A stretch of DNA of 64,000 bases from SZUA-38 sp965212525 (GCA_965212525.1 CBDBVC010000029.1:47516-111515), one strand, 5' to 3'. Counted from the first letter of the stretch, positions 37,193 through 45,560 are shown. Notes: a model not told the origin generated them from the letters alone. Numbers and translations: made by a program.

Positions 37193-37755
37193 GGCATACG
37201 GGTTGCCAGTTCCTTCAGCCCTCTCTTGATTCGCATCCGCGCCGCATCTGCTGATGGCAGATCGAGCTCCAGTGCCACTTCAGCGTAACTCAAGTCAAAT
37301 TCCACGTGCAGGATGATGGCCTCCCTGAAATCCTGTTTCAGTTCTGACAATGCCTTCTCGTAAGCATCAAGGGTATCCATTCCGATTGCAGAGGCGACCA
37401 CGCTGTCTTCCGCAGCAAGCGACTTGTCCACAGATTCGGTGGTATCCGGTTTGCGGCCGTGTTTGCGAATCTCCTCACGAACCGCATTCATCATGATGGT
37501 TCGCAGGTAGGCAAAAAAGGCACCCCGTCCTCTCGATTCGAAGTCGTCTATCCTGTTTAATGCCCGAATCAGTGTGACCTGAACAAGATCTTCGGTTTCA
37601 GCCGTATCGCGTCTGTAGTGAGGCAGTCGCCCGTGTGCGAATCTGCGTAACATCGGCAGGGATCGACGGAACAGTTCCTCACGGGCAGACTTATCACCAG
37701 ACTTGATCAGGCCCAGCAGAACAGCCGTTGATTGTTCCCCTCGTTGCTCACCCAT
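37189..37755 (-). CDS. ECF-type RNA polymerase sigma factor linked to a Ser/Thr kinase
   Basis: 188 aa with region 2 (ETEDLVQVTLIRALNRIDDF, FFAYLRTIMMNAVREEIRK) and region 4 (LSYAEVALELDLPSADAARMRIKRGLKEL). The ATG at 37755 has GGAG upstream; two GTGs further up are alternatives. No anti-sigma gene is adjacent; the partner is the kinase, overlapping by 4 bp. Kinase-linked ECF groups are known (for example EcfP/PknT in Vibrio), where phosphorylation activates the sigma factor. Here the usual acidic region-2.2 motif (TEDL) is present, so the same mechanism is not assured. Targets are unknown. Confidence 0.92.
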   Translation of the reverse strand: MGEQRGEQSTAVLLGLIKSGDKSAREELFRRSLPMLRRFAHGRLPHYRRDTAETEDLVQVTLIRALNRIDDFESRGRGAFFAYLRTIMMNAVREEIRKHGRKPDTTESVDKSLAAEDSVVASAIGMDTLDAYEKALSELKQDFREAIILHVEFDLSYAEVALELDLPSADAARMRIKRGLKELATRMP

Positions 37756-37836
37756 CACCACGCTCCGTCTTCAGTTGATTTCGATCTGTGTGATCAATCC
37801 AATGCACCCGAAGATGATATCACAGCCCCCGGCATC

Positions 37837-38889
37837 TCATGCCTGACCCGCATCACCGTTTGCCGTTTTTGCGGGTCGATTCAACGAGCAATACCAGCGG
37901 TAGAGCGGACGCTCAACCCAGCGATAGAAGATGAGACTGAACAGAATGATCACCAGCATCAGAGACCAGAAGCCGGTCTCTACCCAGCCCTGTGCCACCC
38001 ACCAGTCGCGGATTCCAAGGTGATAGAACAGCGCAAGGAAAATCGTGTGACAGAGATACAGCGTATAAGAGGCATCGCCTATCGCCACCGAGATACGATC
38101 TGCTCGTAAAAACCGGTTTGTTTCAAGTATCAGTGCCAGCTGCACCAGGCACACTGCGGCAAAACCGTAGCTCAGGCTGCGACCGAGTCCCCAGATCAGG
38201 TTCTGTGTCATGCCGAGGTAAACCCCGAGTACCAGACCAGGCAGGAGCAACAGGATCAGTCGTGGCGACATCAGTCGCGTACCCAGTCTGAACAGCAGCA
38301 CACCCGCCAGAAATTCCAGCACAAAGGCTGATAGCAGAAAATCCGGCCACGCTGACCAGCCCGGGACTATCGTCGTCCCGGCGGCCGTGATCGCGATGGC
38401 GAGCAGAACCAGGATTGCAGCACGATTGATCGGGCTGAATACACTGATCAGGGCGAACAGACCATAGAAATACAGCTCATATGCCAGGGACCAGGCCGGT
38501 GTAACCACCGAATACTGTGTCAGTGGTGTGACCAGCAGTGCCGACTCGAGGATTTTCTTGTCGCCGAGAAAATCAGGATAGAGCTGGGTCGCGGCCAGCA
38601 TGGAGATCAGAAAGAACGGCCAGTAGCCCAGATAGATACGGCCAAATCGCCGATACAGGAATTGTCCCGTGCTACGTTGCCTGCCATCCTCGGACGACAT
38701 GGAACGGGCGATGACGTAGCCACTTAGGACAAAGAAGATGTCGACTCCGGCAAATCCGGGCCTGGCGATGGCGCTGAACCAGTCTGACTGCCCACCCATC
38801 GCCAGATAATGCGCATGGGCATGATGAAACAGCACCAGAATGGCAGCCCAGGCACGCAGTGCCTGCAAATTGACAAGTGTTCCCGTCAT
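37837..38889 (-). CDS. Acyltransferase 3 family membrane protein
   Basis: Integral membrane acyltransferase of 350 aa with about ten hydrophobic helices. Family marks are the start LQALRAWAAILVLFHHAHAHY with the conserved His pair, FAGVDIFFVLSGYVI, and a late SYTLYLCHTIFL block. Members typically O-acetylate or otherwise acylate surface polysaccharides; the substrate is not readable. It stands between the sigma factor and a DUF4920 gene, all on the minus strand. Confidence 0.92.
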   Translation of the reverse strand: MTGTLVNLQALRAWAAILVLFHHAHAHYLAMGGQSDWFSAIARPGFAGVDIFFVLSGYVIARSMSSEDGRQRSTGQFLYRRFGRIYLGYWPFFLISMLAATQLYPDFLGDKKILESALLVTPLTQYSVVTPAWSLAYELYFYGLFALISVFSPINRAAILVLLAIAITAAGTTIVPGWSAWPDFLLSAFVLEFLAGVLLFRLGTRLMSPRLILLLLPGLVLGVYLGMTQNLIWGLGRSLSYGFAAVCLVQLALILETNRFLRADRISVAIGDASYTLYLCHTIFLALFYHLGIRDWWVAQGWVETGFWSLMLVIILFSLIFYRWVERPLYRWYCSLNRPAKTANGDAGQA

Positions 38890-38923
38890 CGAAGTGGGCC
38901 GCAGCAGCTGCCACTCAGCTCAG

Positions 38924-39406
38924 TCAGCCGATCTTGACCGATGTTGCAACGATTTCCCAGGTATCGACAGGCAGCTCTCCGGCACCGTCCTCGGCCAGAT
39001 GGGCACGTTTGGCCTCACTCAGACGCTTCAACTTCAGTGTACCCACCACTTCGGCTGGGCCGGTGGAATCCCTGGGGATGAAAAAGGCGTGATTGTTGAA
39101 ATCGACACGCGCAAACTGGCCGTTGTTCTCCAGTATCATCCAGCAACCCTTTTTCTGGCAAACCGAAGTGATGCGGCCAGAAAACTTGCCTTCAAGACTG
39201 TCGCCTTCAGCCATACCTGTGATTGCATCGGCGATATCCATCGAATCACCCTTGATCCAGCGTTCGCCATAAACTGTTGATTCACCAATGGTTTGTGTCA
39301 CGACAACCGCTGCCTCATCAGGCTTGTCGCCTGCCATAAGCAGGGCTGGGGTGATGCAGATGTGTCCAATCAGTAGTGCGCTCAACAATGCCTTGTATCG
39401 TGTCAT
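38924..39406 (-). CDS. DUF4920 domain-containing exported protein
   Basis: 160 aa with an N-terminal signal peptide (about 1-25, ending ALLMAG). The DUF4920 core includes YGERWI, LEGKFSGRITSVCQKKGC (Cys pair C-x4-C) and WMILENNGQFARVDFNNHAFFIP, then GTLKLKRLSEAKRAHL. Function is unknown; the Cys pair and periplasmic location suggest a metal- or redox-associated role, which is inference. It lies 34 bp from the acyltransferase start and 92 bp from the next gene upstream. Confidence 0.85.
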   Translation of the reverse strand: MTRYKALLSALLIGHICITPALLMAGDKPDEAAVVVTQTIGESTVYGERWIKGDSMDIADAITGMAEGDSLEGKFSGRITSVCQKKGCWMILENNGQFARVDFNNHAFFIPRDSTGPAEVVGTLKLKRLSEAKRAHLAEDGAGELPVDTWEIVATSVKIG

Positions 39407-39498
39407 TTCTCATGTCCTGCCAGAATTCTGTGCGTAGTATACGCGATCTGATGTGGTCTCACTCAAGTACAGCGCCATGCTTGGTGGTCTCTGCTGAT

Positions 39499-40194
39499 CT
39501 ATCGCCTCAGGATCGCGATCCAGCGATACAGGTTGACCATACTGGTCAGTGAGCCGGCCACATAGGTCATGGCCGCAGCCTTGAGTATCTTGTGGGCATG
39601 CGGTTTGAAGTGTTCCGGGATGTAGTTGCCCTGGTCCAGCAACGGCAGGGCCTTGCCGAAACTGGCATCCCATTCGACCGGCAGGGTGATCAGATGGACC
39701 AGCGTTGCCATCACCATGCCGGCAATGGCCAGCAGCAGCATGACCAGACCGGCACGCGGTGACCGAGCGATCACTGCCACAAACGGCATGGCAATAATGG
39801 CCACGGCACTGACTTTCTGCATCAGCTGTGCCCCGCCAGCCAGTACCATGCGCATGCGGAACAGTCGTGAGCGAGCCGCGTGCTGAATGGCATGTCCCAC
39901 CTCGTGGGCAGCGACGGTGATTGCCGTCAGCGAACGCCCGTCAATATTTTCCGGCGATAACCTGACGGCTCGACCCAGCGGGTCGTAGTGATCCTGGCCG
40001 GACGCCGTTGCCTCCACCGACACATCGGGCAGCTGCAGCTGATCCAGCAGGTGCCGGGCCAGTTCACCGCCTGTACCTTCAAACAGGTTTTCAGGTTGAT
40101 GGTACCTGGCCATGACTCGCTTCACCCACCAGCCTGGCAGGATGAACAGGCCAATGGCCAGTGCGATGGCAATGATGATCAATATGATAGGCAT
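39499..40194 (-). CDS. Membrane zinc metallopeptidase (YugP family)
   Basis: Predicted membrane-embedded zinc peptidase of 231 aa with transmembrane helices at the N-terminus (about 1-22) and in the second half. The active-site helix is TVAAHEVGHAIQHA, preceded by DPLGRAVRLSPENIDGRSL, as in the neutral zinc metallopeptidase 2 (YugP) family. The natural substrate is unknown. It is the second zinc peptidase in the window after ypfJ, from a different family. Confidence 0.9.
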   Translation of the reverse strand: MPIILIIIAIALAIGLFILPGWWVKRVMARYHQPENLFEGTGGELARHLLDQLQLPDVSVEATASGQDHYDPLGRAVRLSPENIDGRSLTAITVAAHEVGHAIQHAARSRLFRMRMVLAGGAQLMQKVSAVAIIAMPFVAVIARSPRAGLVMLLLAIAGMVMATLVHLITLPVEWDASFGKALPLLDQGNYIPEHFKPHAHKILKAAAMTYVAGSLTSMVNLYRWIAILRR

Positions 40195-40268
40195 GTCATT
40201 ATCGGTACTGATTACTGAGTCAGAATGTCCGGTCTGTCCTTTCTCATTTGGGCTTCACACTGCATTAT

Positions 40269-41588
40269 TCAATCCTGTCCTGAACGTGCCAGAACTGACA
40301 AACGCCAGCTGGCCAACAGTCCGGCCAGCGCGATGACGGCCAGTAGCAGGAACAGGATCTGGTGAGCGGCAGCATCACGCGTCGTATCAACGATTCGTCC
40401 TGCGATCGGGGCAAAAAAGATGTCTGGTGAAAAGCCAAGTACCGATATCAGGCCAACAGCACTGCCAGTAAACCCGGCTGGCACCCGCGTTTCCTGTAAC
40501 AGGGCGAAGTAGATGCCACGCATGGCATAGATCGCCAGCACACTCACAAACAGGTTGCTGACCATCAGCACCAGCCATAGTGCTGCATTCTGCCCCCATC
40601 CGGTCAATCCCGCAATCAGCAGATTGACCATGATCACACAGGCAAACAGCCGTACCAGCACACCACTGACGGCATCGGGCCTGCTCCATCTGCTTAGCCT
40701 GGTATCTATCCAGTATCCTGCTGCCACGGCACCGACCGGTCGCATCCAAGCCAGTGCGGCAGTCAGACGTGCAGACTCGACCTCATCCATTGCCAGCACG
40801 TCAACCGCATACAATCCGTAATAGTCGATCCCCTTGTAGGCACAATAGGCGGCCACAACCACCAGTGACTGCCAGGCAATACCCGGCAATGTCATCAGTT
40901 GTCTCATGCGCAGCATCAGGCCGTGCACGTGAAAGCCATTTCGTGGTGTGTCTTCCGATTGCTCAGCCGACTCTCCTCTTTGCAGCAACCAGGCAATCAT
41001 GACCGCTGCAGAAGCTGTCGCCACGGTATAGAACCAGATGACCTGCCGGATGGCAGCCAGTCGCTGTTCTGGTGTGAGCTGAGTGATATCCGATGGAAAA
41101 CTCAGACCAAGGATCCAGACAGCCACACTGGCCATGCCCGCGGCGGCGATACCGCGACCACCATCAAGCCAGCCAAAGGCCCTGCCCTGCTGCATCTGGC
41201 CACCCCACTGTCGCGTGGCCTTGATCATCGCCGCCCAGAACAGCAGGATCGAGGTAATTCCCCAGAAGGCGAACAGCCACATCAGTCCTGTTTCATCCGG
41301 TATGCGGGCCAGTACCACGCCACCGGCTGCCGTCGCCAGCAATGACGTCACCATCAGTCCCCTGGCAGAAAAACGGTCTGCCAGAACACCACCGGGAAAA
41401 TAGGCCAGCATGGCTGTGATGCCGTACACAGCAAAGATATCACCCAGTGTGGCATTATCCAGCGCAAACACTTCCAGCAATGTCGGACGGAAATATCGGG
41501 CCACATGAAACGGCAAACTGAAAATCATTTCACCAGCAAACACCAGGCTCGCCAGCGTCAGCAGCCGTCCCGAGTCAGATTCCCTCAT
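40269..41588 (-). CDS. MFS transporter
   Basis: Twelve-helix major facilitator superfamily carrier of 439 aa. The ATG at 41588 (MRESDSGRLLTLASLVFAGE) is chosen because helix 1 follows directly and the longer frame to 41675 is hydrophilic and Cys-rich. A typical helix 2-3 loop occurs (GGVLADRFSARG). Substrate is unknown. It is divergent from satD: the 187-bp gap between them contains the three palindromic sites at 41681-41755, so shared control is possible. Confidence 0.88.
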   Translation of the reverse strand: MRESDSGRLLTLASLVFAGEMIFSLPFHVARYFRPTLLEVFALDNATLGDIFAVYGITAMLAYFPGGVLADRFSARGLMVTSLLATAAGGVVLARIPDETGLMWLFAFWGITSILLFWAAMIKATRQWGGQMQQGRAFGWLDGGRGIAAAGMASVAVWILGLSFPSDITQLTPEQRLAAIRQVIWFYTVATASAAVMIAWLLQRGESAEQSEDTPRNGFHVHGLMLRMRQLMTLPGIAWQSLVVVAAYCAYKGIDYYGLYAVDVLAMDEVESARLTAALAWMRPVGAVAAGYWIDTRLSRWSRPDAVSGVLVRLFACVIMVNLLIAGLTGWGQNAALWLVLMVSNLFVSVLAIYAMRGIYFALLQETRVPAGFTGSAVGLISVLGFSPDIFFAPIAGRIVDTTRDAAAHQILFLLLAVIALAGLLASWRLSVLARSGQD

Positions 41589-41680
41589 GCCTGGATCCCG
41601 TGTGAAAAGACAGCAATCATAACAAACACTGAGCCAGGGCCATCGGCTGCCACGATGACTCCTCAACCCAATCACGTTTT

Positions 41681-41755
41681 TTATACCATAATAGTGGAAA
41701 TTATCATATTACACCTATATAGTGTATTTTATTGTTTTACACTTTTTTGGTGTAA
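41681..41755. promoter_or_regulatory. Three 19-bp operator-like palindromes at exact 28-bp spacing
   Basis: Sites at 41681-41699 (TTATACCATAATAGTGGAA), 41709-41727 (TTACACCTATATAGTGTAT) and 41737-41755 (TTACACTTTTTTGGTGTAA) share a 6-7-6 pattern, consensus TTACAC-N7-GTGTAA. The third is a perfect inverted repeat. Centres are at 41690, 41718 and 41746, 28 bp apart each time, with 9-bp linkers. The array ends 20 bp before the satD start and lies 93 bp from the divergent MFS start. Binding by the SatD protein, which has a helix-turn-helix-like C-terminus, is an inference. Confidence 0.75.
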
Positions 41756-41775
41756 TCAGAAATCGGGAGAACACC

Positions 41776-42414
41776 GTGAAATGCATAACCGTCATTGGTG
41801 ATATCGAAGATTCAAGACAGGTCTCAGGCCGTGCCAGTGTCCAGGAACGACTGAACGAAGTACTGAAGCAGCTGAATACCGAGTCGGACCGGTACGAGAT
41901 CGCCTCCCCCTTTACCATTACACTGGGCGATGAATTCCAGGCAGTATTCTCCGGGGCAGAACACCTGTGGGAGAGTCTGTTCATCATCGAGTGCCAGTTG
42001 CACCCGGTCAAGGTCCGCTTTTCAGTCGGCTGTGGAGAACTGGTGACGCCCATCAACACGGAGAGAGCAATAGGGATGGACGGCGAAGCATTTTACCGTG
42101 CACGTGATGGCATCGAACGTCTCAAGAAGTCCGGCCACCTGTATCAGGTCACGGGGTTGCCGGCAGAGGTCAGCGTACTGGCAGAAAACAGTCTCAACCT
42201 GATCTCCGAGCAACGCAGAAAATGGAACCTGAATCGCCTGATGATCTTTCGCTACCTGTTGTCGGGTTACCCGGTGAAGAAGATCACGCCGATGGTCGAC
42301 CTGCAGGGACAGAGCGGTGTCTACAAGAACATCGATGATGGTGCTCTGATGCCGATAGCGAATATACTCGGAGACCTGTCCGACAAACTCAACCGGATGA
42401 TCTCGACACAATGA
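41776..42414 (+). CDS. SatD-like protein: cyclase-like N-domain plus helix-turn-helix
   Basis: SatD family by overall pattern; the name comes from the Streptococcus mutans acid-tolerance operon, where its role is unclear. The GTG at 41776 is chosen because GGGAGA lies just upstream; product 212 aa. Residues ~1-125 carry VIGDIEDSR (Asp9), TLGDEFQAVF (Asp52) and RFSVGCGEL, spaced like the palm-domain positions of class III/GGDEF nucleotide cyclases. Residues ~160-195 look like a helix-turn-helix (SGYPVKKITPMVDLQGQSGV). It overlaps the membrane-protein gene by 4 bp. Cyclase activity is unproven, and the match is by eye. Confidence 0.8.
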   Translation: MKCITVIGDIEDSRQVSGRASVQERLNEVLKQLNTESDRYEIASPFTITLGDEFQAVFSGAEHLWESLFIIECQLHPVKVRFSVGCGELVTPINTERAIGMDGEAFYRARDGIERLKKSGHLYQVTGLPAEVSVLAENSLNLISEQRRKWNLNRLMIFRYLLSGYPVKKITPMVDLQGQSGVYKNIDDGALMPIANILGDLSDKLNRMISTQ

Positions 42415-43163
42415 CTGAATTCCTGCTGTATGCGAACCTGATACTGCTGACGCGCCTGGTGTACTTAAGGCATGACAAGCCACTTAGCTGGGACGGCAAC
42501 CTGATCCTGCTCGGTGTTCAACTGATTCTGGTCGGTTTTGTATTTGAATTCAACGATGTAGTGGCATGGATTCTGGGCCTTCTGGCCGCTGTGGCACTGT
42601 GCAATGCCCTGCTGGAAAGCCGTATCGATCTGGACAGGGGCTACCGCATACTGACCCTGATTCTGGTGATGGTCATTCCGAATTATCTGCAGGCTGTCAC
42701 CGGAGACCTGGAAATCCGTGAGTACATTACCGATACACTCGAACTGCTGAACGAGAACATCACGCTTGTGGTCGAACTGGGCGGTGATGAAATCCTGACG
42801 ATGAATCTGGTGATCTTTGCACTGCTGTTGCTGGCCAATGAAGCCAACATTCTGGTCAGGGCAGTGTTCCACCATTGCAGACTTGACCCTGTGGAAAGCA
42901 ACCAGGACCAGGCCGAACGAATCGACCGGGAGGAATACAACACCGGACGGGTAATCGGATTCCTGGAGCGCTGGCTGATGTTTCTGGTGGTGTTCTTCAC
43001 TCAGCAACTCAATGCACTGGCCTTCATCATCGCGGCAAAGGGGCTGGCCAGAATCAAGCAACTCGAAGAGAAGAAATTTGCCGAATACATGCTGATCGGC
43101 ACGCTGCTGTCAGCACTGTTATCGGTACTGACAGGTTACTGGATCCTGTCGTTGATGGATTGA
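42411..43163 (+). CDS. Membrane partner of SatD (DUF3307-like C-terminus)
   Basis: 250-aa integral membrane protein with about six to seven helices. Residues ~185-245 (TGRVIGFLERWLMFLVVFF, FIIAAKGLARIKQLEEKKF, AEYMLIGTLLS) resemble the C-terminal part of DUF3307 proteins, which often accompany SatD. The N-terminal half differs from the usual DUF3307 start. A soluble loop lies at ~160-185 with acidic and basic residues. It is coupled to satD by an ATGA overlap. A convergent-type hairpin follows the stop. Confidence 0.78.
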   Translation: MTEFLLYANLILLTRLVYLRHDKPLSWDGNLILLGVQLILVGFVFEFNDVVAWILGLLAAVALCNALLESRIDLDRGYRILTLILVMVIPNYLQAVTGDLEIREYITDTLELLNENITLVVELGGDEILTMNLVIFALLLLANEANILVRAVFHHCRLDPVESNQDQAERIDREEYNTGRVIGFLERWLMFLVVFFTQQLNALAFIIAAKGLARIKQLEEKKFAEYMLIGTLLSALLSVLTGYWILSLMD

Positions 43164-43202
43164 TCGCCTGCCAGCTGTTGCAATCGCAAGCCCCGAATGT
43201 AC

Positions 43203-43224
43203 AAATCGCCCTTGCGGGCGATTT
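43203..43224. terminator. Hairpin between convergent genes
   Basis: Perfect inverted repeat AAATCGCCC-TTGC-GGGCGATTT, 40 bp after the membrane gene stop and 48 bp from the convergent IPTL-CTERM gene stop. T-runs are short on both sides, so termination is likely but not strong. Confidence 0.6.
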
Positions 43225-43271
43225 GCAATTCTTGTTTTCAGTCCTGAATTGAAAGGACTGATGCGTCAGGA

Positions 43272-44057
43272 TCAGGCCGACTTTCTGCGCATCAGAACCG
43301 TGGCAGTCAGCAGCACCATAACAATCAGTATCGCCAGTCCGGCAGGACTGAGGGTAGGAATCGGTGGTGGTGGTGCAGAAGAACCGAACTGAAGGTTATC
43401 GATCAGTTCACCGCCGCCGATATCATCTGAGACGATGAAACCGCCGATTGATACCGGGCTGGTAAACCCGACAAAACCAAGGCCGGCGCCGTCCAGGGTA
43501 AGGCCGATGGTACCGATCGTGCCACCCAGGGTATCAAGTACCGTGACGGTGACCGTTGCTGCCGGGCCAGAGCTGGAAATGATGTCCACGGCAACGGCAT
43601 CAATATTGGTACCGGTGAACGTTACATCGGCCGTGTCGGCAAAAAAGTTCGGACCAACAACCGTGGTTGGCTGCCCGAGAAAGCCGTCTCCGAGCGCAAC
43701 CAGCCCACCGCCACTTGATGAGGTCAGGTTGAATCCGGCAACCACCTGACCCGGCAGAAAGCAGGGATCATTGGATGCTGAATTCAGTGGCTCGTTGCAC
43801 ACGTTCAATCCACCTGGCCCGGTGGCACCGCCTTCGAAATCTTCCGAAGACAGGTTACCGGCAATGGCTGCCTGGAAGGTCGGGCGATCCGGAAACGTGG
43901 TCAGGCCACCCAGTGCTGACTGAGGCGTGGGTCCACCGCCAGTACTGATGTCGGGTTGTCCCGCATTGTTCCAGTCTACGTAGTTGTCCGGTTGGGCCTG
44001 TACCTGTGATGCTACACAGATCATCAGGCAACAAAGAATAAGTCCCAGTCGTCTCAT
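43272..44057 (-). CDS. IPTL-CTERM sorted surface protein
   Basis: 261-aa exported protein with signal peptide MRRLGLILCCLMICVASQVQA. The mature part is Gly/Thr-rich beta structure with the phrase SSEDFEGGATGPGGLNVCN, as in choice-of-anchor extracellular domains. The C-terminus has the tripartite IPTL-CTERM layout: PPIPTLSPAG, a hydrophobic helix and a basic RRKSA end. The usual Trp of IPTLSEWG is missing. Processing by a membrane transpeptidase-like sorting enzyme is expected; none that obviously fits is in the window. GGAG precedes the start. Function unknown. Confidence 0.88.
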   Translation of the reverse strand: MRRLGLILCCLMICVASQVQAQPDNYVDWNNAGQPDISTGGGPTPQSALGGLTTFPDRPTFQAAIAGNLSSEDFEGGATGPGGLNVCNEPLNSASNDPCFLPGQVVAGFNLTSSSGGGLVALGDGFLGQPTTVVGPNFFADTADVTFTGTNIDAVAVDIISSSGPAATVTVTVLDTLGGTIGTIGLTLDGAGLGFVGFTSPVSIGGFIVSDDIGGGELIDNLQFGSSAPPPPIPTLSPAGLAILIVMVLLTATVLMRRKSA

Positions 44058-44302
44058 AAGTCACTCCAGCAGAGGTTGTTGTTTATTATCCCTACGATAT
44101 TAGCGCCGATTGCGTTTCAGGTGAACAGATGAGAGGGGGAAAAACCGGAAAAAGTGCGCGGATTGGGCAAATTCTGATGAAAGTGGTACGAAATCAACTG
44201 AATTGACCTTGACATGCAGGCAATGACCGATCTTTTTCGAAAAGTACAATTCATCATCCATCTGTGTTGTAATCTAGGGTTGGTGGGTGTTTGGTAGTGC
44301 AG

Positions 44303-45064
44303 ATGGCGCGTCAGAAAAAGCCGCATCGCTTCAGCAACAATATCAACAAGAAGCCTCGCGGGATCAGGCGATTACTGAGAGTGATGATGTACTGTGCCGG
44401 ATTGTTTGTCGTCGGCAGCATACTCCTGGTCATGTCGTTGCGATGGGTTGACCCATGGGCATCTTCGTTCATGCTGCAGCGCCAGGTTTCTGCGTGGGTC
44501 AATGACGAGAAGGATTTCGAACTGGCATACACCTGGGTCGCCTACGAGAAGATCAATGCCGATCTGTCCCTGTCCGTGATTGCTTCCGAGGATCAGAAGT
44601 TCCTGATTCACAACGGCTTTGATGTCGAGGCAATAAGACAGGTTCTGAGGCAGCGTTCACGCGGTGAAACCACCCGAGGGGCCAGCACCATCAGTCAGCA
44701 GATGGTGAAAAACATGTTCCTGTGGCCTGATCGTTCCTGGTTTCGCAAGGGCATGGAAGCCTATTTCACCGTCCTGGTTGAAACACTGCTGCCGAAACAG
44801 CGAATACTCGAAATCTACCTGAACACCGCCGAGTTTGGCGATGGCATTTACGGCGCACAGGCCGCCGCCGAGAAAATCTTCCTGACCAGTGCCATTCAAC
44901 TGACACCGCAGCAGAGTGCCCTGCTTGCCGCCCGACTACCCGCACCCAAAACTTACCAGATCAATCCGGCGAGTGATTACATGCTTCAGCGCGCCGACTG
45001 GATTCGACAACAGATCAGGCAGATGGGTGCCTACCGAACCCGCCGTAGCCTGGCACACAAGTGA
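44303..45064 (+). CDS. mtgA: Monofunctional peptidoglycan glycosyltransferase
   Basis: Polymerises lipid II into glycan strands at the inner membrane. The ATG at 44303 gives 253 aa; a TTG at 44291 is an alternative start. The N-terminal basic stretch is followed by a transmembrane helix (about 28-48). GT51 motifs are visible: ASEDQKFLIHNGFD with the catalytic Glu, RGASTISQQMVKNMFLW, KQRILEIYLNTAEFGDGIYG and AALLAARLP-like LLAARLPAP. Length is standard. The 245 bp upstream hold no gene. Confidence 0.95.
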   Translation: MARQKKPHRFSNNINKKPRGIRRLLRVMMYCAGLFVVGSILLVMSLRWVDPWASSFMLQRQVSAWVNDEKDFELAYTWVAYEKINADLSLSVIASEDQKFLIHNGFDVEAIRQVLRQRSRGETTRGASTISQQMVKNMFLWPDRSWFRKGMEAYFTVLVETLLPKQRILEIYLNTAEFGDGIYGAQAAAEKIFLTSAIQLTPQQSALLAARLPAPKTYQINPASDYMLQRADWIRQQIRQMGAYRTRRSLAHK

Positions 45065-45260
45065 GCCCTGACATCGGAGTTTGATATCCGAACATTCATC
45101 GACTCGTCGTGCAACAGATAGTCCATCTGGTTATATCAGAGACGCCCATTTTGGAAACTCTCTGCTGTAATCATTTGTTCCAGACAAGACACATGCAGCA
45201 CAATTCACCTCAAACAAGCATCATATCTATCTGTTTTATAAGATTTTTAACAGAATCAAA

Positions 45261-45278
45261 CTGACATATATATGTCAG
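45261..45278. promoter_or_regulatory. 18-bp perfect palindrome, possible operator
   Basis: CTGACATATATATGTCAG is a perfect inverted repeat about 55 bp upstream of the ilv TTGACA box. Position and symmetry suit a dimeric regulator of the branched-chain operon. I cannot name the regulator. Confidence 0.5.
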
Positions 45279-45332
45279 TCCATGCTGGCAAGCGTAGACG
45301 AAACAGGATTATTGCCTTGACGAAAAAAATGC

Positions 45333-45361
45333 TTGACATTTATTTCCAACTTGGCAACTAT
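45333..45361 (+). promoter_or_regulatory. Putative ilv operon promoter
   Basis: Consensus -35 TTGACA (45333-45338) is followed 17 bp on by AACTAT (45356-45361), a weak -10. Initiation would fall close to the leader ATG at 45368, so the leader could be leaderless or nearly so. A TTGACG box at 45317 with TATTTC downstream is an alternative giving a short 5' leader. Confidence 0.45.
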
Positions 45362-45367
45362 CGCGCC

Positions 45368-45526
45368 ATGAGACACGCAAACTCAACACAACAGCAGCCA
45401 GGCCAGAACGCCGTAACAGCGTTGGCATCTGCGCGTGTCCAGCAAAATTCAGTCGCAGCCCTGAACCTCGTCCTAGTGATTAGCCTAGTGATTGTCCTTG
45501 TGATTATTGGACCGGGGACGGGGTAA
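45368..45526 (+). CDS. ilvL: ilv operon attenuator leader peptide
   Basis: 52-codon reading frame whose last third is a run of branched-chain codons: in the stretch LNLVLVISLVIVLVII fourteen of sixteen residues are Leu, Val or Ile, including two rare CTA codons. A strong terminator follows 34 nt after the stop. CGGGGT (45519-45524), at the end of the frame, can pair with ACCCCG (45563-45568), the terminator's left arm, giving a competing antiterminator. This is the layout of ribosome-mediated attenuation, as in ilvGMEDA, though the first ~30 residues (Gln/Asn/Ala-rich) have no E. coli counterpart. The ribosome site is weak. Confidence 0.85.
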   Translation: MRHANSTQQQPGQNAVTALASARVQQNSVAALNLVLVISLVIVLVIIGPGTG

Positions 45527-45560
45527 TGTGATTCGATAAAAGCAACACTGATGAATTCCA

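Larger units (their letters stand above)
45065..45367. other. Regulatory intergenic region upstream of the ilv leader
   Basis: 303 bp of AT-rich sequence between mtgA and the leader peptide. It contains the 18-bp perfect palindrome at 45261-45278, a strong TTGACA box at 45333 and a partial inverted repeat CTGTT...AACAG at about 45231-45253. An in-frame extension of the leader reaches back to 45272 but has no ribosome site. No other gene seen. Confidence 0.6.
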
